A stretch of DNA of 64,000 nt from Cellvibrio zantedeschiae (lineage in GTDB: Bacteria > Pseudomonadota > Gammaproteobacteria > Pseudomonadales > Cellvibrionaceae), in assembly GCF_014652535.1 (NCBI RefSeq), contig NZ_BMYZ01000003.1, positions 518,864-582,863 on the forward strand, read 5' to 3'. Below the pieces are notes generated by a model. That model ran no database searches and was not told the DNA's origin. It saw nothing but the letters and a program-made list of their open reading frames with translations. Made by a program: the position numbers and the translations under genes. Shown here one piece after another: positions 35,404 through 45,735 of this stretch (its first letter is position 1; each line of letters starts with the position of its first letter).

Positions 35404-36015
35404 TTATACTTCAACCAATTCAATCTGCATCAATAAAGGTGCAAGCACTCGCCATTGCTCAAGCCAATGTTCACTTGGCGATTTTTGGAATTCGCTCCGC
35501 ACAAACTGCACTATTGCACCATCAACATACGCCATTAAAAAATGCGCAAAAGCCGCAGCGGGTAAGGCCGCTTGTAGATGATTGCGCAATTCAGCATCGC
35601 GTAAGATTTGCTTTAGTTGGGTCTCGATTCGCTCAAAAATTTGCACTATCCGCTGGCGCAGCCGTTCTGTTTCACCGGTTAGTGCATCGCCGACTAGCAA
35701 ACGTGACAAACCGGGATTCTGCTCTGCAAATCGCAACAATACATTTACTATGGATTCGCAGCGCTTGATTGCTGATTTTTCTTCAGTGACTACAAAAGTT
35801 ATTTGTGAAAAAATAGTCTCTTCAATGAACTCAATTAAACCTTCAAACATTTTGGTTTTGCTGGGGAAATGACGATATAAAGCGGCTTCAGACACGCCGA
35901 CAGATTTCGCCAGAACCGAGGTGGTAATACGCTCGCCCGGGCTGTCTTCAAGCATTTTAGCGAGTGCTGCTAAAATTTGTTCCCGACGCGAAAGATGTGT
36001 TCCAGCCTTACTCAT
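35404..36015 (-). CDS. slmA: Nucleoid occlusion factor SlmA (TetR family)
   Basis: A 203-residue TetR-fold protein. The HTH region (ERITTSVLAKSVGVSEAALY, RHFPSKTKMFEGLIEFIEET) is nearly that of E. coli SlmA, and the C-terminal QIFERIETQLKQILRDAELR and FVRSEFQKSP blocks agree. SlmA binds chromosomal sites and antagonises FtsZ over the nucleoid. The ATG at 36015 with CAGGT upstream is preferred to a frame extension to 36057. It lies between argB and pyrE, as in Pseudomonas relatives. Confidence 0.9.
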   Translation of the reverse strand: MSKAGTHLSRREQILAALAKMLEDSPGERITTSVLAKSVGVSEAALYRHFPSKTKMFEGLIEFIEETIFSQITFVVTEEKSAIKRCESIVNVLLRFAEQNPGLSRLLVGDALTGETERLRQRIVQIFERIETQLKQILRDAELRNHLQAALPAAAFAHFLMAYVDGAIVQFVRSEFQKSPSEHWLEQWRVLAPLLMQIELVEV

Positions 36016-36079
36016 TATGTTTACCTGCTTCCGTGGTAAAAATTTAACAGGCGTCAACTAACGCCTGTTAAATCTTGAA

Positions 36080-37000
<921 letters not shown>

Positions 37001-37020
37001 TCAATAAGGTTAAAATATTT

Positions 37021-39555
37021 CTAAAATTTTAATGCCAGTGTGGCATCAACTTTAAGTAATTCGCGTTTGAAAATTTGCTGGATAATATTCAATGCTTCTT
37101 CGCTTTCTGCTTCAAAGCGCAAGGTAAGCGCTGGCGATGTATTAGATGCGCGTACCAAACCCCAGCCTTTGCTGTAATCGACACGAATACCATCAATAGT
37201 GGTGACATTGCCTTGTTGGAAGTCACCAGTTTCGGCTAATTTTCTGATCAGCTCAAACTTTGTTTTGTCGGGCACCGGAACTTTGATTTCGGGTGTTATC
37301 AATAGTTGCGGAAAGGCGGAGAAAATGTCGTCAATACTTTGGTCGCGCAGCGTAATAATTTCCAGCAAGCGCGCCATAGCGTAAATGCCGTCATCAAAAC
37401 CATACCAGCGATCTTTGATAAAAATATGACCGGAATATTCACCGCCAATTAATGCGCCAGTTTCAACCATTTTTGCTTTCATTGGCGAATGACCGGTTTT
37501 CCACATAATTGGGCGACCGCCGTAACCACTAATTACCTGATTTAATTGACGTGAACATTTCACATCAAATAAAACATCGGCACCAGGATGACGCGCCAAA
37601 ATATCTTTAGCAAATAACATCAATAACCGATCAGGCCAGATGATATCGCCTTTAGCTGTGACTACCACTAAACGGTCGCCGTCGCCGTCAAATGCGACAC
37701 CGATATCTGCATTCACTTCTTTAACTTTTTCAATCAGCGCAAATAAATTGTGTTCTTGCGTTGGATCGGGATCATGGTTAGGGAAAGTGCCGTCCAAATC
37801 ACAATAGAGCGGCGTAACCTGACAACCGAGCTCTTCAAATAATTGTGGTGCAACAATACCCGTTACTGCATTGCCCGCATCTATCACCATAGATACATCG
37901 CCCGCCAAAGCAACGTCGGAAAAAATGCGCTCAATATAATGCGGAATAATTTCACGGAAACTTTCTTCACCAATACCCTGATGCACTTGCTCGCTTAAAA
38001 TTCGCAAACGCAATTCTGTTATAGCTTCATCAGCCAGCGCATTATTATTAATTACAACTTTGAAGCCGTTGTATTCTGCTGGATTGTGGCTGGCGGTAAC
38101 CATTACGCCACTGCGAACATCGGAGAAATGATAGGTGGCAAAATACATTAAAGGTGTAGGCACAATACCCACGTTCACTACATTGCAACCGGAACGTAAA
38201 ATACCTTTGATCAATGCGTTAGTTAATTCTTGACTGTGAACCCTACCATCGCGCGCTACGATTAATGCACTTTCACCTTTATCAAGCGCCTCACTGCCTA
38301 TAGCCTGGCCGATTTTTTCCGCGAGGCTCGCATCTAAATCTTTTCCTACCACGCCACGAATATCGTAGGAGCGAAAAATATGCGCAGGCACACTGGACTC
38401 ATCGACAGATTTGGTTGCCGTTTCAATCGCTTGTTTTTTGTTGCTGGTATCGTGCAGGCCCAAAATATTTTCGTCTTCGTCAATAACGGCAATATCCAAA
38501 ATATCCTGCTTTTGGAACAAGGGGTTTGGTGCATGCTCGACCAAGGGAGCTGTAGTCGTTTTATTTACATCTGCAACAGTCGGCGCTAATTGCTGTTCGG
38601 CTTCTTGCTCAACTTTGGCGAGGAATCGACTTAAAATTAGCGCCAGGAATAAACTTAAGGCAACGCAGCAACCCATTGCCAACAGCCATAATGTTGGAGC
38701 TTCTTCTGCATTAGCAACCAAGGCTTCAGAAGCGGTAAATTTTATTTCCCAGTTGCTATCGGGTATGACTAATGACTGACTCGGAAGTGCGCCGCCTGTG
38801 CCGAATTTAAATACGGAAAGCGCGGGGGAATTGGCAAATTTTTGCTGCAGGATTTTTTCGCCATAACCATTATCTGTACCTTGCAATACTTTCTTAAGTT
38901 GGTCGCCATCCAGCGTTAGCATTAATGTGCCAATTAAGGGTAAATCTTTGCCCGCTGTTACTGGCGCAACAAAATGAATTTGCCATTTCTCATTAATTAA
39001 AGCGGCCTCTGCGTAAGCTTTTCCTCCGCGTTCAGCGCGGCGCAATAAATCCAGCTCGGCATAGCGAATGGGAACAACGCCGTTGGGATCAACCTCCAAC
39101 TCACCCGCTATTAAAATTTTTAAATCCAGCGCGTTTGCGATGGGCTCAGAAAAAGATTTAGATAATATAGTGAACGATTCTTTATTTTTTTCATTCAAGG
39201 CTTGGATAAGCGAAGTATTTTTCGTAAGTTCATTTAAGGCGTTTTGATTGTCGTTGAGATATTTGCTAACGACCTTTGCACCTGAATCTAATTCCTGTTG
39301 GATATATTTTTGTTGGTTGGCATGAGTGACATCTTCTACCATGACTCCATATAAAAAATACGCCAGAATCAAATTCAACAACAACGCCACGCCCAGCATA
39401 ATAAATAATAAGCGCTGCTGCGCAGCCGCTTTGCGTTTGGCTTGCTCCTGCGCGCGCGCGGCTGCCCGTGACCCTGCACTTGAAGGTGAAGGAATGGCGA
39501 TGTGCGGAATGGGTGCCAGCCCCGGTTTATTTATTTTGTTATCGAGATCGTCCAC
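37021..39555 (-). CDS. algC: Phosphomannomutase/phosphoglucomutase AlgC with membrane-bound N-terminal extension
   Basis: An 844-residue fusion. The C-terminal 450 residues are a bifunctional phosphohexomutase of AlgC type: FRSYDIRGVVGKDLDASLAE, active-site serine loop VMVTASHNPAEYNGFKVV, metal loop VAFDGDGDR and sugar-binding GGEYSGHIF. It makes mannose-1-P and glucose-1-P for exopolysaccharide and LPS. The N-terminal 390 residues carry an Ala/Gln-rich cytoplasmic start, a membrane helix (LLFIMLGVALLLNLILAYFL), a periplasmic domain of about 220 residues and a second helix (LWLLAMGCCVALSLFLALIL), like a sensory or anchoring module. Pseudomonas aeruginosa AlgC has only the enzyme part. Confidence 0.92.
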   Translation of the reverse strand: MDDLDNKINKPGLAPIPHIAIPSPSSAGSRAAARAQEQAKRKAAAQQRLLFIMLGVALLLNLILAYFLYGVMVEDVTHANQQKYIQQELDSGAKVVSKYLNDNQNALNELTKNTSLIQALNEKNKESFTILSKSFSEPIANALDLKILIAGELEVDPNGVVPIRYAELDLLRRAERGGKAYAEAALINEKWQIHFVAPVTAGKDLPLIGTLMLTLDGDQLKKVLQGTDNGYGEKILQQKFANSPALSVFKFGTGGALPSQSLVIPDSNWEIKFTASEALVANAEEAPTLWLLAMGCCVALSLFLALILSRFLAKVEQEAEQQLAPTVADVNKTTTAPLVEHAPNPLFQKQDILDIAVIDEDENILGLHDTSNKKQAIETATKSVDESSVPAHIFRSYDIRGVVGKDLDASLAEKIGQAIGSEALDKGESALIVARDGRVHSQELTNALIKGILRSGCNVVNVGIVPTPLMYFATYHFSDVRSGVMVTASHNPAEYNGFKVVINNNALADEAITELRLRILSEQVHQGIGEESFREIIPHYIERIFSDVALAGDVSMVIDAGNAVTGIVAPQLFEELGCQVTPLYCDLDGTFPNHDPDPTQEHNLFALIEKVKEVNADIGVAFDGDGDRLVVVTAKGDIIWPDRLLMLFAKDILARHPGADVLFDVKCSRQLNQVISGYGGRPIMWKTGHSPMKAKMVETGALIGGEYSGHIFIKDRWYGFDDGIYAMARLLEIITLRDQSIDDIFSAFPQLLITPEIKVPVPDKTKFELIRKLAETGDFQQGNVTTIDGIRVDYSKGWGLVRASNTSPALTLRFEAESEEALNIIQQIFKRELLKVDATLALKF

Positions 39556-39648
39556 ATTGTCCCCTAAGTGGTCTAATTACAGTGGTCTATTTGATAGCAG
39601 TGATTAAAGTGGTTTTGATTTAAACGTAAAAATTCGATTTTAAGTCGT

Positions 39649-40851
39649 TCAACTGTCTTTAAATTTCTGCGCAAACAGCGCGATTAACTCGCGTGCTAAT
39701 TGCTGTTTGCTGCGTTGACTTATTTCCTGTTGCCCGGTTTTGTCGATTACCGTGACGGCATTGTCGTCGGCATTAAACCCTATGCCAGTGACCGCAATAT
39801 TATTGGCAATAATTAAATCCAGATTTTTACGCGCTAGTTTTTGTTGCGCGTATGCAATCAGGTTTTCACTTTCGGCTGCAAAACCTACGGTAAAAGGTTT
39901 CTCAGCCAAGGCGGCAATTGTGGCCACTATGTCTGGATTTTTTACGAATTCCAGGGTGAGGTTTGCATCACCCGTTTTTTTAATTTTTTGCGCAGCTACC
40001 TGCACGGGGCGATAGTCTGCCACGGCGGCGGCAGCTATAAATACATCACACCCAGCCGCTTGTTGCAGGCTCGCGGCCAGCATTTCTTCGGCAGTGGTTA
40101 CAGCAATAAATTCAAGCCGATCCGGCGCCGCTAATTGGGTTGGCCCGGAAATAAGCACCGTCTGCGCACCTGCTTCAACCGCTGCCTGAGCCAGTGCGTA
40201 TCCCATTTTGCCAGAACTGTGATTGCTGATGTATCGCACAGGGTCAATGGCTTCCCGGGTTGGGCCGGCCGTGATGACCACTTTCTTACCGGCAAGTGCA
40301 CCTGTAACAAACAAGCTGGCCGCTGCGTCAACCAAGGCTAAAGGTTCGAGCATTCGCCCCGGGCCCACGTCGCCACAGGCTTGCTCGCCCGCAGCGGGGC
40401 CAAAAATATGAATCTTGCGCTCAATAAGTATTGCAACATTAGCTTGCGTACTGGCATTGCGCCACATGCCCTGATTCATCGCCGGTGCTATGGCGATGGG
40501 CGCCGCAGTTGCCAGACACAATGTTGTTAGCAAATCATCACCCTGACCTTGTACCAAGCGAGCCATAAAATCCGCACTGGCGGGGGCGACAAGAATCAGG
40601 TCGGCCCAGCGCGCCAATTGGATATGCCCCATACCCGCTTCAGCTTCCGGGTCGAGCAAGGTTGTGTGAACCGGATTGCCCGAGAGCGCTTGCATGGTGA
40701 GCGGCGTAATAAATTCCTGCGCTGCGGTAGTCATTACCACCCGCACCTCGGCCCCCGCATCTTGTAAGCGGCGCACCAGATCGGCACTTTTATAGGCAGC
40801 AATACCGCCGGTCACACCCAATAGAATGCGTTTATTAGCGAGCGAACTCAT
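39649..40851 (-). CDS. coaBC: Bifunctional phosphopantothenoylcysteine decarboxylase / synthetase
   Basis: A 400-residue enzyme for two steps of coenzyme A synthesis. The N-terminal flavoprotein domain shows ILLGVTGGIAAYKSADLVRR, the catalytic His region (GMGHIQLARWADLILVAPAS) and PAMNQGMW. The C-terminal CoaB domain starts with KKVVITAGPTREAIDPVRYI and SNHSSGKMGYALA. In Pseudomonas dut lies between this gene and algC; here the two are only 93 bases apart. Divergent radC order is also altered by inserted genes. Confidence 0.96.
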   Translation of the reverse strand: MSSLANKRILLGVTGGIAAYKSADLVRRLQDAGAEVRVVMTTAAQEFITPLTMQALSGNPVHTTLLDPEAEAGMGHIQLARWADLILVAPASADFMARLVQGQGDDLLTTLCLATAAPIAIAPAMNQGMWRNASTQANVAILIERKIHIFGPAAGEQACGDVGPGRMLEPLALVDAAASLFVTGALAGKKVVITAGPTREAIDPVRYISNHSSGKMGYALAQAAVEAGAQTVLISGPTQLAAPDRLEFIAVTTAEEMLAASLQQAAGCDVFIAAAAVADYRPVQVAAQKIKKTGDANLTLEFVKNPDIVATIAALAEKPFTVGFAAESENLIAYAQQKLARKNLDLIIANNIAVTGIGFNADDNAVTVIDKTGQQEISQRSKQQLARELIALFAQKFKDS

Positions 40852-40992
40852 AGGAAGATCTTAATTAGTTGTAGTGAATGATCACTATGCAATTGTAGCG
40901 CAATGTAACTGACTACTAACCTGAGAAAAAGCCAATATGGGAATAAACCGCCAAATGTCAGGATTATTTGGCGGCAAATGGAGAGCTGCCAT

Positions 40993-43131
40993 TTATTTGA
41001 GCAGGACAATATTAGCTTCGGCGAGATAACAATCCGTTTGCAATAAACCTTTATTGGGATGGAAGGATGTGGTGGAGACTATATTGCTATCGCGCGTTAG
41101 CAGCGTGCTTACCTTCGCCTCCGCAAAATTGAAATAGTAGAGATCTGACTCCCGGCAAAGGCCGCCGCGAATAAAATAAGCACCCCCATCATCCACCCTG
41201 AGCAAACGGCTGTTTTCCTCAATCATCGGAGCCAATTGCTCCAGGCTGTCGTCCTTGTGGCGTAAGACCCACAAACCTTGCTCACCCACATATTGGAAGT
41301 AAATATCGCCCTCGTGTTCAATCGCCGAACCCACGGAACCAAAGGTGAGTTGTTTTTGTTGTTGGTTCTGGGTGTTGATTCGCCACAAATTTCGGATTTC
41401 GCCATTGGTTTTAAGCACCAGCGCGCGTTGGCTTTCGGGGTAATAGGCGATGGGCTCCATGCGCTCAGTTTCATTCAATAGCTGCGCTGTCTCTGCCGTT
41501 TTGAAGTTGTACTGATAAAGACTTGAACCCGCACTAAAAATTAAATGTTCGCCATTTTGCGACCAGACAATAACGCCTACTTTTTTGGGGATTGGCTGAC
41601 TGGTTAGCTGCCGCTCCTGACCGGCCTCAACTAACCACAAATGAATCTGGTTGTTGCGCACAGAGGCATAGACCACACGCTCACCGTCAGGCGAGAAGCT
41701 TGCGCTGTAATTGAAATCGGCGTTGTCGGTCAATTTTGTTTTCTTCGCATCTAACGCCATCAAGAGAATATTGGAGCTGCGTTTTTCTTCGGTGTAGAAA
41801 ATAGCATCGCCGTCAGGCCGAAAGCGCGGGCGGGAAAATACGCGGTCTTTAATATCTGTTAACGGAATTTGGGTTTGCTCGCCGTCCAGGTAAAGCGTGA
41901 AGAGTTTTCGTTCGTCCTCAGCGTAAATCAATATGCCGCTGCCATCGGGAATCCAGCTGATATCCGCCATGGCGACGTTCAGTTGCCAACGGCTGATGCG
42001 CGACTGGTTTTCGTTTAAGAAATCAATCTGCACTGTATTTTTGCGCATGCTAGCCAGTGCGGTTTTTTTGTTGAGCACTGCGCTGGCGATGGGATTGGAT
42101 ACACCTTCCAGCTCTTCCAACATACTCAAACGCTGATCCTGAATCGAATAGCGATAGCGCGCGTTGCGCGAATTAGGACCCTGCTTGGCAACAAACTCCA
42201 GGGCGGTATCATCCCACCAAGTCACGCTGGAAATACGCCCCTGCCACTGGCTGAGCAATTGTTTTTCCAGCAAGCGATTGTTGGCGAGGTCGAGTGAAAA
42301 AATGTGGAATGAATAGAGGTAGTTAGGTTTTTCGTAGAAATTAGGACTAAAAGGCAAGCCTTCACTGCGCTTCACTTCTACGGCAACCAAATGCTGGCCG
42401 GTAGGGGACCAAGCCATTTTGAACCAGGAACCATGGCTGGTCGCAATGCGCCAATCCTTACCTGAGTTGTCGCGAATCACAATCTCACTTTCAGTTTCAC
42501 CTTTGCGGTTGGCATTGAATTTTTCCCGAATATAAGCCACGTGGTTATTATCGGGGTGAGGAACCGCATTGCGCTCATGACCGGTTTCGTTGGTGTAGCC
42601 CTGGGTAGAATGAAAAACGGTTTTATGGTTTTTAGTGATGGGGATAATGTCTGGACGGCCGCTGTAAATCAGCAAGCCCGCGATAACAATCAACCCAGCC
42701 AGACCCGCCCATAAAACCCTACTCGGCCAATGCCAGGTGTTGGGAATGTTTACTGTTTGTTTTGCATCTGCTGGTTTTACTGGCGAGTCAGTCGGGCCAG
42801 ACTCCGGGAAATGCGGTTCAATTTTTAGTTGGTAGCCGCGCTTGGAATAATGGGCAATCACTTCTTGCTCACCCATTAGCTCTGCCAATGCACTGCGCAA
42901 TGCATTAATACTTTTTTGCACCGAACCGTGGGTGACTATGCGTCCTTCCCACAATTCCTTAATCAGCTCTTCATTACTAATCACGCGCCCATGATTGCGG
43001 GCGAGATAGTGCAACACCGCCATCACTTTGGGCTGAATCTTCAAGGTTTGGCCATGTGCATTCAACGTATTGTGCGGTGGCGATACCTGGACATCGCCAA
43101 GCATAAAGCCAGCTTCTTTAGTAACGTCCAT
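40993..43131 (-). CDS. CadC-like membrane regulator: winged helix, one membrane helix, TolB-type propeller
   Basis: A 712-residue protein. Residues about 10-105 form an OmpR/PhoB-type winged helix (LKIQPKVMAVLHYLARNHGR, VISNEELIKELWEGRIV, GSVQKSINALRSALAE). A single membrane helix (VLWAGLAGLIVIAGLLIYSG) follows near residue 150 and then a periplasmic PD40/TolB-like beta-propeller (FSPDGERVVYASVRNNQIHL, FRPDGDAIFYTEEKRSSNIL). This is the layout of one-component ToxR/CadC-type activators sensing periplasmic signals. The ATG at 43131 is chosen because AAGGG lies just upstream; a TTG at 43143 also opens the frame. Targets are unknown. Confidence 0.85.
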   Translation of the reverse strand: MDVTKEAGFMLGDVQVSPPHNTLNAHGQTLKIQPKVMAVLHYLARNHGRVISNEELIKELWEGRIVTHGSVQKSINALRSALAELMGEQEVIAHYSKRGYQLKIEPHFPESGPTDSPVKPADAKQTVNIPNTWHWPSRVLWAGLAGLIVIAGLLIYSGRPDIIPITKNHKTVFHSTQGYTNETGHERNAVPHPDNNHVAYIREKFNANRKGETESEIVIRDNSGKDWRIATSHGSWFKMAWSPTGQHLVAVEVKRSEGLPFSPNFYEKPNYLYSFHIFSLDLANNRLLEKQLLSQWQGRISSVTWWDDTALEFVAKQGPNSRNARYRYSIQDQRLSMLEELEGVSNPIASAVLNKKTALASMRKNTVQIDFLNENQSRISRWQLNVAMADISWIPDGSGILIYAEDERKLFTLYLDGEQTQIPLTDIKDRVFSRPRFRPDGDAIFYTEEKRSSNILLMALDAKKTKLTDNADFNYSASFSPDGERVVYASVRNNQIHLWLVEAGQERQLTSQPIPKKVGVIVWSQNGEHLIFSAGSSLYQYNFKTAETAQLLNETERMEPIAYYPESQRALVLKTNGEIRNLWRINTQNQQQKQLTFGSVGSAIEHEGDIYFQYVGEQGLWVLRHKDDSLEQLAPMIEENSRLLRVDDGGAYFIRGGLCRESDLYYFNFAEAKVSTLLTRDSNIVSTTSFHPNKGLLQTDCYLAEANIVLLK

Positions 43132-43494
43132 TAGCCCTTGCAACCCCTATCCATGTAAATGGAATACAGCTTTGTCATTCAATCACCAGTCAATTTTTCT
43201 TATTTAAAGGGCGCCGTTTTGAAGAACTGAACAAACCCTGACCTGAGTGCAATTTTGCAAGATCCAGCCCGCTAAACACAAGTTTAGCTTATGCGTTGAT
43301 AAATTCTATCTCATTGATTTTTATGATGAATTTTTTGGTAAGTAAAAGGTAAGCGCGAGGTTTTTGTATGGTCAGTGTTTTTTTCGGCAATTGCAATATA
43401 TTCAATTCACACGCACTCTGCTGTAGAGATGGAGTTTACAGGTGAGCTGGACCTAAGAGTGCTGTTAACAACAACTCAATTAAAGGTAAAGGCT
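43132..43494. other. Divergent intergenic region, 363 bp
   Basis: Holds the promoters of the CadC-like gene and of the secreted hypothetical gene. The frame of the latter stays open back to 43375, but no ribosome-binding site or signal peptide supports an earlier start. No repeat or RNA structure was noticed. Confidence 0.5.
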
Positions 43495-44058
43495 ATGAAA
43501 TACTCACTACTCCTTGTGGCTCTTCTCACTCCTCTCTTCGCTGTGGCCGCCGAAGAACAACAACCTCTCAGCGCTAAAGCACCGCTGGTCTACGTTAACC
43601 AAAACCTTGGCTTCAATGTAAAAGGCTTTAAATACAAGCAATCAGAATTCCCCTGCGGAATCGATAAAGTGTTGGTGGAAAATCTGGTTGAACAAGCTCG
43701 TGCCGACGGCATCCGCCTGGAGCCCGTTGCAACGGCTGATAAAATCCGTAACGGTGTAGTTCCTGTTCTTGCCATAGATGTTGAACAGTTGGTGCTGGGT
43801 GGCGAAGGGCGTCAATTCGGCACTAAACAAGACTCCAACTTGCCTAAAGTACAAGTCACGGCGGCGCTGGTGAAAGGTAAAAACAATATGGTCACCGCCA
43901 AACATACTTGCGCCATCATGACTCTCAACGAATTCACACCTTCCAGCAACATACTCGACATGGGTAGTAACGGTGTAACGGTTTGCGCTGCAACACGCAA
44001 ATGCTTAAAGGACTTAAGTAAAGACGTGGTTGAATGGATTGAGCCACAAATTCAGTAA
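43495..44058 (+). CDS. Secreted protein of unknown function
   Basis: A 187-residue protein with a clear signal peptide (MKYSLLLVALLTPLFAVAA|E). The mature part contains four cysteines (PCGIDK, HTCAIM, VTVCAATRKC) that could pair in the periplasm and a pattern of short beta-strands. I do not recognise the family. The ATG at 43495 follows AAAGG and the signal peptide starts there. The divergent neighbour is a membrane-bound regulator, so a link to it is possible but not shown. Confidence 0.75.
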   Translation: MKYSLLLVALLTPLFAVAAEEQQPLSAKAPLVYVNQNLGFNVKGFKYKQSEFPCGIDKVLVENLVEQARADGIRLEPVATADKIRNGVVPVLAIDVEQLVLGGEGRQFGTKQDSNLPKVQVTAALVKGKNNMVTAKHTCAIMTLNEFTPSSNILDMGSNGVTVCAATRKCLKDLSKDVVEWIEPQIQ

Positions 44059-44241
44059 GCTTTTAATCGATACTTTCCTCGCTCGACCGCATAACCGGCG
44101 CAGTTTGTCCGGTTATGCACTCCCTCCCAACTGATTACTACTTGACGCAAAAGCAAAGATTTAGCATTCTTTCCAACACTAATTCTTCGTAATTTCATCC
44201 TCATAGTCTTGAGGTTTAGCTAACACCAACAAGGAACGTCT

Positions 44242-44916
44242 ATGTCTATCGCCGATTGGCCCGCCGCTGAACGCCCCCGTGAAAAACTCCTCGAACTCGG
44301 CCCTAAGGCCTTATCCGACGCCGAATTGCTCGCCATCTTCCTGCGCGTAGGCTGCGTAGGCAAATCCGCTGTCGACCTCGCCCGCGAGCTTTTGCAGGAA
44401 TACGGTGGATTGCGCCCGTTATTAGAAGCCAGCCAAAACGATTTTTGTAAGGGTTTGGGCTTGGGCAGCGCCAAGTACGCACAATTGCAAGCCGTGCTGG
44501 AAATGGGCCGACGGCATTTGTCGGCAACCATGAAAGAAGGCGATTTGCTCACCAGCCCGGATTTAGTCCGTAACTATTTGAGCGCACAACTGCGCCATCA
44601 GCCTCATGAAATCTTTGCCGTATTATTTTTGGATAATCAGAATCGTCTGATTTCCTATGAAGAAATGTTTTACGGAACTATCAATGGAGCGTCGGTTTAT
44701 CCGCGCGAAGTGGTCAAAAAAGCCTTGGCGAAAAATTCCGCCGCCGTTATTTTGGCCCATAATCACCCTTCAGGAGTCGCGGAACCAAGCCAAGCTGATC
44801 AGCGCATTACTCGCCGTTTGCAAGACGCACTGCAACTGGTGGACGTTCGGGTAATCGACCACATGGTAGTCGGCGATAAAGAGGTCATTTCCTTCGCCGA
44901 GCGCGGTCTACTGTAA
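44242..44916 (+). CDS. radC: RadC family JAB/MPN-domain protein
   Basis: A 224-residue protein with an N-terminal helix-hairpin-helix part ([35 protein letters not shown]) and a JAB/MPN metalloprotease-like domain with the metal motif [14 protein letters not shown]. The family was once linked to DNA repair, but its real function is unsettled. AAGGAA lies before the ATG. It is upstream of rpmB-rpmG, as in many gammaproteobacteria. Confidence 0.94.
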   Translation: MSIADWPAAERPREKLLELGPKALSDAELLAIFLRVGCVGKSAVDLARELLQEYGGLRPLLEASQNDFCKGLGLGSAKYAQLQAVLEMGRRHLSATMKEGDLLTSPDLVRNYLSAQLRHQPHEIFAVLFLDNQNRLISYEEMFYGTINGASVYPREVVKKALAKNSAAVILAHNHPSGVAEPSQADQRITRRLQDALQLVDVRVIDHMVVGDKEVISFAERGLL

Positions 44917-44963
44917 AGATAGCCTTTTTCGGCATCTTTTTTGGCTAAAAAATCAGCTAGTCA

Positions 44964-44992
44964 TTGCTATTGGAAGGCTGTTTTGGTATAAA
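44964..44992 (+). promoter_or_regulatory. Probable sigma-70 promoter for rpmB-rpmG
   Basis: TTGCTA (44964-44969) and TATAAA (44987-44992) are separated by exactly 17 bases. Transcription would start near 45000, giving a leader of roughly 230 bases before rpmB. The leader (312 bases from radC to rpmB) contains no gene that I can see. Confidence 0.55.
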
Positions 44993-45228
44993 ACGCGGCT
45001 CTTTGCGGCAGGGTTGTTTTGGCTACTGAAAAGTGGTGCCAAAGTGAAAACGCCCCGCACAAATTTCCCTGTGAAGTTTGCCTGACTGATTCAAATTTCA
45101 GTCCGCGAATTTGAAAATAGGCTGCTTACAACAATGCTCTAAGCTGGTTGTTAGTCTGTGTTACGGCTCCCAGCGCCGCCAACTTAACGGCCGGCTTAGC
45201 GCGCTGATTTATTTAATGAGGCAATAGA

Positions 45229-45465
45229 ATGTCTAGAGTATGTCAAGTTACTGGCAAGCGTCCAATTACTGGTAACAATGTTTCTCACGCAAAAAACCAC
45301 ACCAAGCGTCGTTTTTTGCCAAACCTTCACACTCACCGTTTCTGGGTTGAGGCTGAAAAGCGCTTTGTTTCTTTGCGCGTTTCTGCAAAAGGTATGCGCG
45401 TAATCGACAAGCGCGGTATCGATGCAGTTTTGGCTGAAGTCCGTGCAAACGGCGAAAAAGTTTAA
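45229..45465 (+). CDS. rpmB: 50S ribosomal protein L28
   Basis: A 78-residue ribosomal protein with the typical start [20 protein letters not shown] and [24 protein letters not shown] precedes the ATG. It is followed 15 bases later by rpmG, the usual pair. Confidence 0.97.
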   Translation: MSRVCQVTGKRPITGNNVSHAKNHTKRRFLPNLHTHRFWVEAEKRFVSLRVSAKGMRVIDKRGIDAVLAEVRANGEKV

Positions 45466-45480
45466 TTAGGAGCTCTCGTC

Positions 45481-45636
45481 ATGCGCGATAAAATTCGTCT
45501 TAACTCTAGCGCCGGTACTGGTCACTTCTACACTACTGACAAGAACAAGCGCACCATGCCAGAAAAAATGGAAATCAAAAAGTACGATCCAGTTGTGCGT
45601 AAGCACGTGGTCTACAAAGAAGGCAAAATCAAGTAA
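45481..45636 (+). CDS. rpmG: 50S ribosomal protein L33
   Basis: A 51-residue protein, [20 protein letters not shown] followed by [20 protein letters not shown]. The CXXC zinc motif found in some L33 forms is absent, as is usual in zinc-independent gammaproteobacterial L33. AGGAG lies just before the ATG. The frame is too short for common length cut-offs. Confidence 0.96.
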   Translation: MRDKIRLNSSAGTGHFYTTDKNKRTMPEKMEIKKYDPVVRKHVVYKEGKIK

Positions 45637-45650
45637 TTGTTGATAGCTTC

Positions 45651-45680
45651 GAAAAAACCCGGCCTTGGTCGGGTTTTTTT
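45651..45680 (+). terminator. Terminator of the rpmB-rpmG operon
   Basis: Stem around CCCGGCC / GGTCGGG with a two-base tip, A-run before and seven T after it. Confidence 0.8.
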
Positions 45681-45703
45681 ACACCTGTATTTACCGCCCA
45701 TAA

Positions 45704-45728
45704 AAAAACCGCGATTTCCGCGGTTTTT
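45704..45728 (-). terminator. Terminator after the first PEP-CTERM gene
   Basis: Arms AAAAACCGCG and CGCGGTTTTT around a five-base loop; it follows the stop of the minus-strand PEP-CTERM gene by about eight bases. Confidence 0.8.
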
Positions 45729-45735
45729 CTGGCAC

